Origin: Diaphorobacter caeni
GTDB lineage: Bacteria > Pseudomonadota > Gammaproteobacteria > Burkholderiales > Burkholderiaceae_C
NCBI RefSeq assembly: GCF_015354245.1
Contig: NZ_JADKYZ010000010.1
Span: forward strand, 1 to 64,000
Length of the DNA: 64,000 nucleotides
Reading direction: 5' to 3'
This document shows, in pieces, positions 15,567-23,374 of this stretch (within the stretch, counting starts at the first letter, position 1; each line of letters begins with the position of its first letter). Below the pieces are notes generated by a model. The model saw only the letters and a program-made list of their open reading frames with translations. It searched no databases and was not told where the DNA came from. The position numbers were made by a program, and so were the translations under genes.

Positions 15567-16028
15567 TCAGATGGACAGGCCCAGTTCGGCAAGGCCCGCT
15601 CGCGCGATGTCCGTGTCCTGCGCTTCGCTTCCGCCGGAAACGCCGATGCCGCCGATGCGTTCTCCGTGCTCGACCATCGGCAGGCCGCCGCCAAAGGCCA
15701 CGAAGCGCGGGCGCAGCACCAGGCCTTGTCGCACGGCTTCGGAATGGCTTTGCAGCGCTTGCTGCCACTGGTCCGTCGGCAGGCCGAAGCTGGCCGCCGT
15801 GTAGGCCTTGTCGATGGCGATGTCGATGGAGTGCAGCGGAGCACCAGCCATGCGCGCGAAGGCCGCAGGCACGCCGGATGCGTCCACCACCGACACGTTC
15901 ACGCGCACTCCCAGCTGCGTGGCGTGTCGGATGGCGGCCTGCACGGCGCGCAGGGCGGCGTTCGCGTCGATCACGCGTTGCGTCACGCTACAGAGGTTGG
16001 CGTCTGCGGTGTGATTCGGGTTCTGCAT
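15567..16028 (-). CDS. GlcG/HbpS-like (DUF336) protein
   Basis: This encodes 153 residues. VNVSVVDASGVPAAFARMAGAPLHSIDIAIDKAYTAASF and the end SGGSEAQDTDIARAGLAEL are the GlcG/HbpS family pattern. Members bind haem or corrinoids, or are of unknown role beside catabolic genes. Similar genes occur in phenol and naphthalene meta-operons. It is flanked by the MetA-like porin gene and dmpC with gaps under 30 bp, so it is co-expressed. No enzymatic residues are obvious; a stress or cofactor role is possible. Confidence 0.82.
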   Translation of the reverse strand: MQNPNHTADANLCSVTQRVIDANAALRAVQAAIRHATQLGVRVNVSVVDASGVPAAFARMAGAPLHSIDIAIDKAYTAASFGLPTDQWQQALQSHSEAVRQGLVLRPRFVAFGGGLPMVEHGERIGGIGVSGGSEAQDTDIARAGLAELGLSI

Positions 16029-16056
16029 GGCTGTTTCCTCTCAGGCTGCTTTTCGG

Positions 16057-16947
16057 TCAGAACGCCTTCACGAGCGTGAAGCGCGCGAGCGTTCCTTTGG
16101 GGTAGGCGCCGGTTCCGGCCTCCGCGCGCACTTCCTTGTAGAGCGCGCCCTTGAGGAACACGCCCGCGCTCGGGATCGGGTAGATCAGCTCGGCGCCGAT
16201 GGCGTGGCGCGATGAACGGTCGCCGCTGGCACCTACGCCGCTGTCATCGCTCACCTGCCACTGGCTGTAGCCGACCACGCCCGCCTGCACGGTGCCGAAG
16301 TTCTTGGCCACGCCCCATTCGAGCGAGATCTGGTTGCCGTGGCGAAAGCCCGCGTCGTTCCTGCCGTTGCGCTCAAAGCGCATCAGGCCCGATGCGGAGA
16401 CCGTCTTCGCGGAGTCGAAGTAATAGGTCGCGCCGCCCGTCAGCATGGTGCTCTTGAAGCCCTTGCCGGCCGATGCCGGATGGCTGGTGCTTGCGTTGTC
16501 GAGCCAGATGCCGGCGGCGGCCACCGCATCCCACTGCGCGCCATGCCAGCCGAGCACCAGCGGGCCGACGTAGATGTCGCCGAGGTCGCTGCGGCTGTCC
16601 GAGACACCGGCCGCGTTGATGGTGAGCGAGGTGCGCATCAGGGGCACGATGGCCTCCATGCCGTAGTCGGCGCCGAGCAGCTTGGTGTCCGTCATCCAGA
16701 CGAGGCGGTTGGCCAGCGCGGTGACGGTGCCCCGGTTGTGGCCGGGCAGGTTGTCGCTGCTGCCGGGTGCGCGGAAACTGTTGATGTCGTAGTTGACCAG
16801 ATAGCCGAGGTAGTAGACGCCCGGCGGTGGTACGCTCGCGGCCTGTGTGCCTTCTACGCCGGGCACGTAGTGGCCCTCAGCCTGCACGGCGAGGGGCAAC
16901 AGCGCTGCCAGCGCAGCCGCAGCGACTGCGTGGTGGATCTTCTTCAT
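16057..16947 (-). CDS. MetA-pathway phenol degradation outer-membrane protein
   Basis: This encodes 296 residues starting at ATG 16947. A signal peptide (MKKIHHAVAAAALAALLPLAVQA) precedes EGHYVPGVEGTQAASVPPPGVYY, which is the start of the phenol MetA family of outer-membrane barrel proteins. Alternating beta strands with aromatic girdles continue to a C-terminal phenylalanine (LVKAF), the outer-membrane assembly signal. The family is thought to help uptake of hydrophobic aromatic substrates. It lies 46 bp downstream of the catechol dioxygenase gene. Confidence 0.85.
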   Translation of the reverse strand: MKKIHHAVAAAALAALLPLAVQAEGHYVPGVEGTQAASVPPPGVYYLGYLVNYDINSFRAPGSSDNLPGHNRGTVTALANRLVWMTDTKLLGADYGMEAIVPLMRTSLTINAAGVSDSRSDLGDIYVGPLVLGWHGAQWDAVAAAGIWLDNASTSHPASAGKGFKSTMLTGGATYYFDSAKTVSASGLMRFERNGRNDAGFRHGNQISLEWGVAKNFGTVQAGVVGYSQWQVSDDSGVGASGDRSSRHAIGAELIYPIPSAGVFLKGALYKEVRAEAGTGAYPKGTLARFTLVKAF

Positions 16948-16993
16948 GGGTTGACGCTCCTTGTGTTTTGCCTTGTGGTCCTGCCGTCGTGGA

Positions 16994-17938
16994 TCAGGTG
17001 TAGACGTCGGTGAAGGAGGCGACCAGGTCACCCGTGTGATAGAAGATCGCGGAGCCGAGCTGGTCCTCGGTCCAGGTGGTCACCGGCCGGTCACGCTGCG
17101 CGAGATAGCCGAGGCCCGCGAAGGTCTCGTTGCGATTGCCGCTCGGGTCGAAGAAGTAGATCGTCTCGCCGCGCGTGATGCCGTGGCGTGTAGGCGCGAC
17201 GTCGATGCGCACCTTGTTCTTGGCCATCACGTCGGCCGACTTGAGCACGTCATGCCACGAGTCGAGGAAGTAGGCGATGTGGTGCAGGCCGCTGCGCGGG
17301 CCGCCGACGAAGGCGATGTCGTGCGGCGTGGTGGTGACGGCCAGCCAGGTGGCGGCCTGGATGTTGCCCTCGGGACCGACGAGGACCTGCTCGGTGAGGA
17401 AGAAGTCAAGGCACTCGGCCATGAAGCGCGTGTTCGCCTCGACCGTGTTGATGCCCGCTTCCGGATTCATCTCGCACATCAGCAGGATGTGGTCGAGCCA
17501 GTGCACGCCGGAGCCGCGGATGTCGTCGGGCCATGGATCAGGATTGGTGCTGCCCACATCGGTACCCACCAGTTCCTTGTGCGCGTAGAGGCGGTAGTCG
17601 TGGCCGCTCGGCAGGTTGAATTTCAACATGCGGCCGGTGGACGGCAGGGTGCCTTCGGGCAGCATTTCGGTGGTGATGCCATAGGCCTCGATGCGCTTCT
17701 GGAAGGCGTCGAGATCGCTGTCCTTCTCGACCTTGTAGGCGACGTGGTTCAGGCCCGCCTGATCGCTGGGCGTGAGGATCAGCGAGAACTTGTCCCACTC
17801 GTCCCAGCACTTGAGATAGACGTTGCCCGACTTGTCCTGCATGACGGTCTTGAGGCCGAGCACCTTCTCGTAGTGGTTCACGGCGGCGGCCATGTCCATC
17901 ACTTTGATGCTCGCGTGTCCGATGCGTAGTACTCCCAT
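16994..17938 (-). CDS. dmpB: catechol 2,3-dioxygenase
   Basis: This encodes 314 residues, slightly longer than the 307 of DmpB/XylE. It is a two-domain vicinal-oxygen-chelate enzyme. The iron ligands are H150 (HWLDH), a histidine of LHHIAYF (H219/220) and E271 in the signature GNRNETF. It opens the catechol ring between C2 and C3 to give 2-hydroxymuconic semialdehyde. The active-site loop [23 protein letters not shown] carries the conserved second-sphere histidine. It follows the ferredoxin gene as in other phenol operons. Confidence 0.95.
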   Translation of the reverse strand: MGVLRIGHASIKVMDMAAAVNHYEKVLGLKTVMQDKSGNVYLKCWDEWDKFSLILTPSDQAGLNHVAYKVEKDSDLDAFQKRIEAYGITTEMLPEGTLPSTGRMLKFNLPSGHDYRLYAHKELVGTDVGSTNPDPWPDDIRGSGVHWLDHILLMCEMNPEAGINTVEANTRFMAECLDFFLTEQVLVGPEGNIQAATWLAVTTTPHDIAFVGGPRSGLHHIAYFLDSWHDVLKSADVMAKNKVRIDVAPTRHGITRGETIYFFDPSGNRNETFAGLGYLAQRDRPVTTWTEDQLGSAIFYHTGDLVASFTDVYT

Positions 17939-17964
17939 TGCTTGTCTCCTTGGTTGTGGTGTGG

Positions 17965-18378
17965 TCAGGTGGTTGGTGACTGGTTGGTGGAATCGACGGA
18001 CGCAGACGTTGCGGCCATCGTTGGCTGAACGATCTTGTGGTCGTCCTTGCAGGATTTCGAGAGCGGGCGCGCAAGCCGCGCGCTCACTTCAAGGCACACG
18101 GCCTCGGCCGGCGCGACACGGCAGGCGAGGGTGTAGCCCGCGGCTTCTTCCTCCGCGCTCACATGGGCGCGGCTCACGGGGCCGAGCGGGTTCACCGAGC
18201 CGTTGACGATGCGCACCTTGCAGACGCCGCAGCCGCCGTTCACGCAGCCCACCGGAATGCCCTTGCGGCCCAGGCGCAGCATGCCCTTGAGCAGGCTCTC
18301 GTTGCTGTGGCAGTCGTAGCGTTCGTCGGTGAGCGTGACGTGCACGCAGTGCTTTGGGGCGGTGTTCAAGGTCCACAT
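17965..18378 (-). CDS. dmpQ: plant-type [2Fe-2S] ferredoxin, dioxygenase reactivation
   Basis: This encodes 137 residues. The cluster ligands are C45, C50, C53 and C86 (CX4CX2CX32C) within [10 protein letters not shown] and YTLACR. XylT/DmpQ-type ferredoxins re-reduce the oxidised iron of catechol 2,3-dioxygenase. Compared with the ~110-residue family, it has a longer C-terminal tail rich in Ser, Thr and Ala with no recognisable fold. It lies 26 bp upstream of dmpB. Confidence 0.9.
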   Translation of the reverse strand: MWTLNTAPKHCVHVTLTDERYDCHSNESLLKGMLRLGRKGIPVGCVNGGCGVCKVRIVNGSVNPLGPVSRAHVSAEEEAAGYTLACRVAPAEAVCLEVSARLARPLSKSCKDDHKIVQPTMAATSASVDSTNQSPTT

Positions 18379-18397
18379 GGCGTTGTCTCCGCTTCGC

Positions 18398-19465
18398 TCA
18401 TACGCGTTTGAACAGCGGGCTGCGCGTGCCCTGCGCGTCGGCGGCCGAGATGAATTTCTCGGTGTAGATGTCGCGCTCGAAGAGCCGTCCCTGCATCAGC
18501 GTGGCGATGCAGGCCTCGACCATCGGCGGCGGTCCGCACAGGTAGGCCTTGCGCCCCGAGAAGTTGCCAGCGAAGTGCTCACGCGCGGCCTCGTGCACGA
18601 AGCCGCGTGCGCCGTCCCAACCCGCGCCGGCATCTGCATCGCCCGAGATCGCGGGGATGTAGGTGAAGTGCGGGTGTTCGGCGGCGAGCGCGCGGAACTC
18701 GTCGTCGTAATACAGCTCTTCGCGGCTGCGTTGGCCGTAGATCAGCGTGATCGGCTGATTGCAGTCGCGCGCCAGCAGTTCCTGAATCATCGCGCGCGGG
18801 CTCGAGAGACCCGAGCCACCGGCCATGAAAACCATGGGCTGGGCGGCCGAGTGGCGCACGAAGAAGCGGCCGTACGGGCCGGCGATGTCGATCCGCGCAC
18901 CTTCCTTCAATGCCTCGTGCAGCCAGGTGGTGCCTGCGCCGCCGGGCACCTGGCGCACGTTGAGTTCGATCTCGCTTGCGAAGCCATTCGCTTCGGGCGC
19001 GTTGGCGATCGAGAACGCACGGCTCTGCCCCAGCGACGGGATCCGCACCTGCACGTACTGACCTGCCTGGTACTGCATGGGCTGGTCGAGCCGAAGGTGC
19101 AACGCCTTGATCGTCGGGGTGAGCTGCTCGATGCGCACGACCGTCGCGCCGAAGTCGCGCACCGGGATGATCAGCGCATCGGGCTCGTCCTCGATGTCGG
19201 CCTCGATGGTGGTGTCCGCCTGCAGCGTGGCGCAGCAGGCGAGCGTCTTGCCATCGTCGCGCTCCATGTCCATCAGCGCGAACGGATTGGCCGCGCCGTG
19301 GTCCACTTCGCCGTCGCAGACCTGCACCTTGCAGGTCCCGCAGAGCCCATGCCCGCAGGCATGGGGGATGTAGATGCCCTGGCGCAACGCGGCGTCGAGC
19401 AGTGTCTGGCCTTCTTCCACCTCGATGGTGGCGCCCAGAGGCTCCAGTGTCAGTTGAAAGCTCAT
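18398..19465 (-). CDS. dmpP: phenol hydroxylase reductase component P5
   Basis: This encodes 355 residues. The N-terminal ferredoxin domain has C37, C42, C45 and C77. The FAD domain has RAFSIANAP (the RxYS-type flavin motif), and the NAD domain has GGSGLSSPRAMIQ and YLCGPPPMVEA. It passes electrons from NADH through FAD and the 2Fe-2S cluster to the diiron hydroxylase. ATG 19465 was chosen because it gives the canonical MSFQLTLEP start. Confidence 0.95.
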   Translation of the reverse strand: MSFQLTLEPLGATIEVEEGQTLLDAALRQGIYIPHACGHGLCGTCKVQVCDGEVDHGAANPFALMDMERDDGKTLACCATLQADTTIEADIEDEPDALIIPVRDFGATVVRIEQLTPTIKALHLRLDQPMQYQAGQYVQVRIPSLGQSRAFSIANAPEANGFASEIELNVRQVPGGAGTTWLHEALKEGARIDIAGPYGRFFVRHSAAQPMVFMAGGSGLSSPRAMIQELLARDCNQPITLIYGQRSREELYYDDEFRALAAEHPHFTYIPAISGDADAGAGWDGARGFVHEAAREHFAGNFSGRKAYLCGPPPMVEACIATLMQGRLFERDIYTEKFISAADAQGTRSPLFKRV

Positions 19466-19506
19466 GATGTCAGCTCCGCGATCTGTCGCTGTGGCGGTGC
19501 CACGGC

Positions 19507-19863
19507 TCAGGCGAACGAGCCAGCGATGCCCGTGAGCCCCGGCGTGCGAAACCGGATCACGTCCTTGTGGCCAAGCCCGTTGTCGGCGAGCGAGCGGGTT
19601 GGGTCGGGTTGCCATGGCTCGCCCGACTTGAACCACTCGACCGCGTTCCAGTCGATGCGCGCGAAGTCCGGATGCGCGCCGAAAACACCGGGGAGCACGG
19701 CCTGCGAGAGTGCGCCGAAGGGGGTCTCGGCGGGCAGCGGCAGGCACACGGGCGAGCAGAACATCTGATGGTCTTCCCAGCCGATATAGAGCAGCGGTGC
19801 GGGGAAGTTCTCGCGCCGGTCCTTGGCCTCGAAGCTGTAGGGGTAGAGTGCCTTGACGCTCAT
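19507..19863 (-). CDS. dmpO: phenol hydroxylase subunit P4
   Basis: This encodes 118 residues, matching the family (~119). It is the small gamma subunit of the (alpha-beta-gamma)2 hydroxylase: MSVKALYPYSFEAKDRRENF, then LLYIGWEDHQMFCSPVCLPLP, both conserved in this subunit. Its ATG overlaps the stop of dmpN (ATGA), so the two subunits are made together. Confidence 0.93.
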   Translation of the reverse strand: MSVKALYPYSFEAKDRRENFPAPLLYIGWEDHQMFCSPVCLPLPAETPFGALSQAVLPGVFGAHPDFARIDWNAVEWFKSGEPWQPDPTRSLADNGLGHKDVIRFRTPGLTGIAGSFA

Positions 19864-21434
19864 GCCGCGCCTCCTTCCTTGGCTGGATTGCCGGTGGTTT
19901 CGCCGCGCCATGCGGCAAAGTTCTTCTGGTCTTCCGATCCTTCGAAATCGAGGTTGTCGCGACCCACGTTGATGCCGTACCAGTCGAGCACGGCGGCCAG
20001 CGGTTCGAATCCTTCGGCGGTGGGATCGGTGCCCTCCTTGAAGCAGTGACCCTGGTAGATCTGATGCACCGGTAGCCACGACTGCACGTACTTCTCGGGC
20101 TCGTCGTCGAACACATGCTTGCAGCCATCGCTGCAGAAGTGGTACTTGTCGCCACCGTAGGTGGATTCGCGGTAGCAGATCTTGGTGGGATCGCCCGGCT
20201 CGGTGAACACCATCGGGATCTGACAGGTGGTGCAGAGCATCGGCAGCGTGGTGTTGTAGAAGCGCTTGCCCGCCTGCTGCTCGCTGCGGAAATGCTCGAG
20301 GCGCGGGCGGTAGAGCTGGTCGAAGCTCGTCGGGTATTTTTCCGACAGCCACTTCATCTCTTCGTCCTCGGGCACCCAGGTGTGGAAGGGGGCCGCGGCC
20401 GCGTAGTTGTAGAAGGTGTTCCAGGCTTGGTGGCTGATGTGGTCCTTGCCCTCGCAGGCTTCCTTCCAGCCGGCGGGCTCGCGGATGCCGTAGCGAGCGA
20501 GGTCGCGGAACAGCGCGCCGCCGTTTTCCTCGGCATACATCTCCCACGCTTCCTTCCAGCTCATCACGCGCTTGGGCAGCATGTAGTCCTGCATCATGCC
20601 GACCAGCGTGAGCAGGCGGTAGCCGCGCCAGAACCACTTGTCGATCCATTTCTGCACGATGGGCACGTTGCCTGGGTCCTGCTCCAGCATGAACTTGATG
20701 CACTCGATGCCGAGCGTCATGTGGCGCGACTCGTCGCTCTGCGCGGAGAAGCCGAAGGTGACCGTGGAGAGATCGCCGTTGTGCGCCGCGCCCGACATGA
20801 AGGGCACGAACAGCAGGTTGGTGAGCACGTATTCGAACGAGAAGCTCACGGCCGTGAGGAATTCGAACGGGCCTGCCGTCATCGCGTCTTCGAAGAACGA
20901 CTTTGGCACCGAGAGGAACCACACGCGGTCGTACCACTGCATGGAGTTGTGCATGCCGTTGAAGTACTTGTTGTAGTGGCTGATCGCGTGGGTCTCGGTC
21001 TGGAAGTGGCGCAGCTCGTCGATGGACTGCATCTGCGCGGCGACGCGGGCACCCGCGCCGGTGAAGTGGCGACCCACGTGTGCGAAGCCCCGGTGCGCGC
21101 CGTATTCGAGCGGTGTCACGCCCTGGATGAAGAGCTTGAGCGCGTTGATGTAGCGCGCGTCGGTCACCCCGAGCTGGCCGTTGTTCTGCGCGAAGGCCTC
21201 GATCACGGCGTAGAGCTTCTTCTCCTTCTCGCCTTGGTATTTCCAGTAGGCGTCCATGGTCAGGCGGAACGGGTCTTCCCACTTGTCCCAGTCGTGGATC
21301 TTGATGCCTTCGTATTTGTCGTAGGGGAACACCTTGTCCATTGGCTGGTAGGTGGTGTCCCAGGCGAGGCCGCGGGTCATCGCGGTGTAGCGTTCCTTGA
21401 GGCCCAGTTTCTTCTTGATCACGGGGGTGTCCAT
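19860..21434 (-). CDS. dmpN: phenol hydroxylase large subunit P3 (diiron)
   Basis: This encodes 524 residues, the family length (~517). It is the catalytic alpha subunit. The carboxylate-bridged diiron ligands are all visible: E110, the first ExxH (E140, H143 in DELRHF), E201, and the second ExxH (E235, H238 in DESRHM). It hydroxylates phenol to catechol with O2. The C-terminal part has a CTTCQIP...CSDGC zinc-like Cys set. It is preceded by dmpM with a 47-bp gap. Confidence 0.96.
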   Translation of the reverse strand: MDTPVIKKKLGLKERYTAMTRGLAWDTTYQPMDKVFPYDKYEGIKIHDWDKWEDPFRLTMDAYWKYQGEKEKKLYAVIEAFAQNNGQLGVTDARYINALKLFIQGVTPLEYGAHRGFAHVGRHFTGAGARVAAQMQSIDELRHFQTETHAISHYNKYFNGMHNSMQWYDRVWFLSVPKSFFEDAMTAGPFEFLTAVSFSFEYVLTNLLFVPFMSGAAHNGDLSTVTFGFSAQSDESRHMTLGIECIKFMLEQDPGNVPIVQKWIDKWFWRGYRLLTLVGMMQDYMLPKRVMSWKEAWEMYAEENGGALFRDLARYGIREPAGWKEACEGKDHISHQAWNTFYNYAAAAPFHTWVPEDEEMKWLSEKYPTSFDQLYRPRLEHFRSEQQAGKRFYNTTLPMLCTTCQIPMVFTEPGDPTKICYRESTYGGDKYHFCSDGCKHVFDDEPEKYVQSWLPVHQIYQGHCFKEGTDPTAEGFEPLAAVLDWYGINVGRDNLDFEGSEDQKNFAAWRGETTGNPAKEGGAA

Positions 21435-21481
21435 GATGTCTCCTTGGCTTGTGTTTGTTCAGTAGGGTGGTGCGCTGGGGG

Positions 21482-21778
21482 TCAACGGCCCCAGCTCAGC
21501 GAGAACTCGTCGTCGTCTTCGTTGACGTGGCCCGAGAGCGTGACCAGGTTGATCTGCAGCTGCTGCAGGTTGTAGGGCTGGCCTGTGTTTTCTTCGATGC
21601 GCTCGCGGCGGATCACGAGGCGCTCGGGGCAGTCGATCTTCACGAGGCCGGGCGTGTAGGCCGCCGTGGCCTCGGCGTTGTCGGCGAGCACCGCCTCGAT
21701 GACGGGGCGCGATTCCTCGTTGTCCTGAAAGGCGATGAACACCTTGGAGCGCGGCTGGCTGCTGTTCTGTGTGGACAT
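21482..21778 (-). CDS. dmpM: phenol hydroxylase activator (effector) protein P2
   Basis: This encodes 98 residues, MSTQNSSQPRSKVFIAFQDN and onward. It is the small cofactorless regulatory protein that binds the hydroxylase and couples electron transfer to hydroxylation. RPVIEAVLADN and the LVIRRERIEENTG segment are typical. The acidic C-terminus (VNEDDDEFSLSWGR) is conserved. Confidence 0.93.
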   Translation of the reverse strand: MSTQNSSQPRSKVFIAFQDNEESRPVIEAVLADNAEATAAYTPGLVKIDCPERLVIRRERIEENTGQPYNLQQLQINLVTLSGHVNEDDDEFSLSWGR

Positions 21779-21821
21779 GGTGTGGCTTGTCTCCGTGGTT
21801 TGGCTGAGTGGTCGTGGGGGC

Positions 21822-22814
21822 TCAGACGGTCAGCCCGACCTTGCGGGCGCGGGTCTCGAGGGCGGTCTTCACGTCGGCGAGGGCACGCTCGGCGTCGTCG
21901 CCCAGCGCTAGTGCGGCGATCGGCGCGAGCGCCGTCGCGGCGCGCTCCACGTAGCGGCTGTACCAGCCGGAGAGCAGCGTGCGGTTGTGCTCGGACTCGG
22001 CCGCCGCGACCTTGATCACCGCATCGATCCAGCGCGCGGATTCGGTGTGCCATTCGGGGATGAAGTTGGTGAGCATGGCCACCGCCGTGCCGCCCTTCAC
22101 CGCGAGGTGATCGTCCACATACTGGGTGAACAGCAGCGGGTAGAGGAGGCCGTCGAGCGCGAAGTTCTGAGCGATGAACAGCTCCACTGGATCGAGCACC
22201 ACGAGGCTGTCTTCCACGTACTGGCGCAGCGGCTGCCATGGTTTGGCCTGAAGCCAGTCGTTCCTGCCGGCCTCGAGCGCGCCGGGCTCTTCGAGCGTGA
22301 GGCCGAGGCGCGTGATGTATTGCGCCACGCCAAGCTGGTCCATCGCATGGAACATGGCGGGCGCGGTGAACGCCGTGCCGTAGCCGCGCGAGCAGATCTG
22401 GCAGTTGTTCATGTTGCCGCCGAAGGCCACGTGGCGCAGCGGCAGGAGCACGGTGCAGACCTGGGCGCGCAGCGCATCGCTCATTTTCTGGGCGAGCTGG
22501 CGCGATTCGACAAACTGGTAGTTGGCCTCCATGGCGTCCTGCTGGCGGGCGCGTGCCATGGTCCACGATGCGTAATAGAACTGACGCGGATCGCGCAGCG
22601 CATACCAGTCGTTCATCACGATGGCCGTGCGGCGCTTGTCGAACAGCTCGAAGCCTTGTTCCCACGTCGGCTTGTAGTGAAAGTGCTCGGAGGGCTGCGC
22701 GCCGAGCATGGCCTCCAGATAGCGCGATGCGGGCTTGTCGCCGGTGTGCGCGGCGACGCGGGCGAAGGTCTGACGCTGCGGTTGTATTTCGCGCGCCTGC
22801 AGTTCGATGTTCAT
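21822..22814 (-). CDS. dmpL: phenol hydroxylase beta subunit P1
   Basis: This encodes 330 residues, matching DmpL. It is the ferritin-like but metal-free beta subunit of the hydroxylase: KPTWEQGFELFDKRRTAIVMNDWYALRDPRQFYYASW is the conserved N-terminal segment. It lies 50 bp after dmpK and 43 bp before dmpM. Confidence 0.94.
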   Translation of the reverse strand: MNIELQAREIQPQRQTFARVAAHTGDKPASRYLEAMLGAQPSEHFHYKPTWEQGFELFDKRRTAIVMNDWYALRDPRQFYYASWTMARARQQDAMEANYQFVESRQLAQKMSDALRAQVCTVLLPLRHVAFGGNMNNCQICSRGYGTAFTAPAMFHAMDQLGVAQYITRLGLTLEEPGALEAGRNDWLQAKPWQPLRQYVEDSLVVLDPVELFIAQNFALDGLLYPLLFTQYVDDHLAVKGGTAVAMLTNFIPEWHTESARWIDAVIKVAAAESEHNRTLLSGWYSRYVERAATALAPIAALALGDDAERALADVKTALETRARKVGLTV

Positions 22815-22864
22815 GGGCCTTGTCTCCTGGTGGTTGTAGATGAATGGCGGGGCGGGGTGGCTGC

Positions 22865-23080
22865 TCAGGCGCCTTGTGGAACGGGGATCTGTTGTCTGTT
22901 GCAGAACTGCTCGAAGTCGGGCCGGGTCATCATCAGTTCGACCACCAGCTCGGGCCAGCCCACCGAGAACTCGAATTCAATGAAGCCGTTGTCGCGACGG
23001 CGCAGTACGTTCACGCTGCGTTGCGTGAGGTCTGCCTTGGGCAGATCCAGTCGTTCGGCTGTGGTGGTCGATTCATCCAT
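22865..23080 (-). CDS. dmpK: phenol hydroxylase assembly subunit P0
   Basis: This encodes 71 residues, the first gene of the operon. DmpK binds the hydroxylase and is needed for iron loading rather than turnover. The segment VNVLRRRDNGFIEFEFSVGWPELVVELMMTRPDFEQFC is characteristic. A strong ribosome site (AAGGAG) precedes the ATG at 23080, with the sigma54 promoter ~35 bp further upstream. Confidence 0.92.
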   Translation of the reverse strand: MDESTTTAERLDLPKADLTQRSVNVLRRRDNGFIEFEFSVGWPELVVELMMTRPDFEQFCNRQQIPVPQGA

Positions 23081-23113
23081 TGCGCACTCCTTGCAGGTCT
23101 GTGCTCATGGGTT

Positions 23114-23129
23114 TGCACGCGGCGTGCCA
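23114..23129 (-). promoter_or_regulatory. sigma54 (-24/-12) promoter of the phenol operon
   Basis: On the minus strand the sequence TGGCACGCCGCGTGCA keeps the essential GG and GC doublets with exactly 10 bases between them and a perfect TGGCAC -24 box. The -12 box is GTGCA instead of TTGCA. Transcription would start near 23103, about 23 bp before the dmpK start codon. The sigma54-dependent activator gene is divergently encoded at 23375. Confidence 0.8.
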
Positions 23130-23138
23130 AGAATCATA

Positions 23139-23150
23139 TTTATCGATAAA
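23139..23150. promoter_or_regulatory. TTTATCGATAAA palindrome, candidate AphS operator or IHF region
   Basis: A perfect 12-bp palindrome lies just upstream of the -24 box. Its core TATCGATA recurs at 23359-23366, directly before the aphR start codon. A motif shared by the two opposed promoters fits an operator for the GntR-type regulator encoded behind aphR. An AT-rich IHF-bending site is an alternative. Confidence 0.4.
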
Positions 23151-23258
23151 ACACGGGTTAGTCCCTACGTTTTGGCTGCTGCGGGATGTCTTGTCGGTGC
23201 TTCGAACCGAGGGTGTCGTGGCCAAACTGTCGCTGCAGCGGCTATTGCTGCGTCGCAG

Positions 23259-23306
23259 CATGATCATTTGATGAATTCGGCGCTTCATCAGGTGATCAAT
23301 TGATCA
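23259..23306. promoter_or_regulatory. two upstream activator sites for AphR/DmpR
   Basis: Site 2 (23293-23306) is the perfect 14-bp palindrome TGATCAATTGATCA, matching the DmpR/XylR activator-site consensus. Site 1 (23261-23274) is the imperfect copy TGATCATTTGATGA. Their centres are 32 bp apart, about three helical turns, and lie ~165 and ~197 bp upstream of the predicted start, as in the Po promoter of dmp. Confidence 0.78.
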
Positions 23307-23356
23307 TTTCGATGACGATGGAACACGGGTCAGACCGGATAGGCAGAGAAAGCTGT

Positions 23357-23367
23357 TTTATCGATAG
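23357..23367. promoter_or_regulatory. second TATCGATA motif, before aphR
   Basis: TTTATCGATAG ends 7 bp before the aphR start codon and shares ten bases with the palindrome at 23139. At this place a bound repressor would block aphR transcription or translation initiation. Confidence 0.35.
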
Positions 23368-23374
23368 TTGAGGA

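Noticed and set aside
14025-16079. 684-codon plus-strand frame
   Set aside because: It is antisense to dmpC and neighbours, which have complete catalytic motifs on the minus strand.
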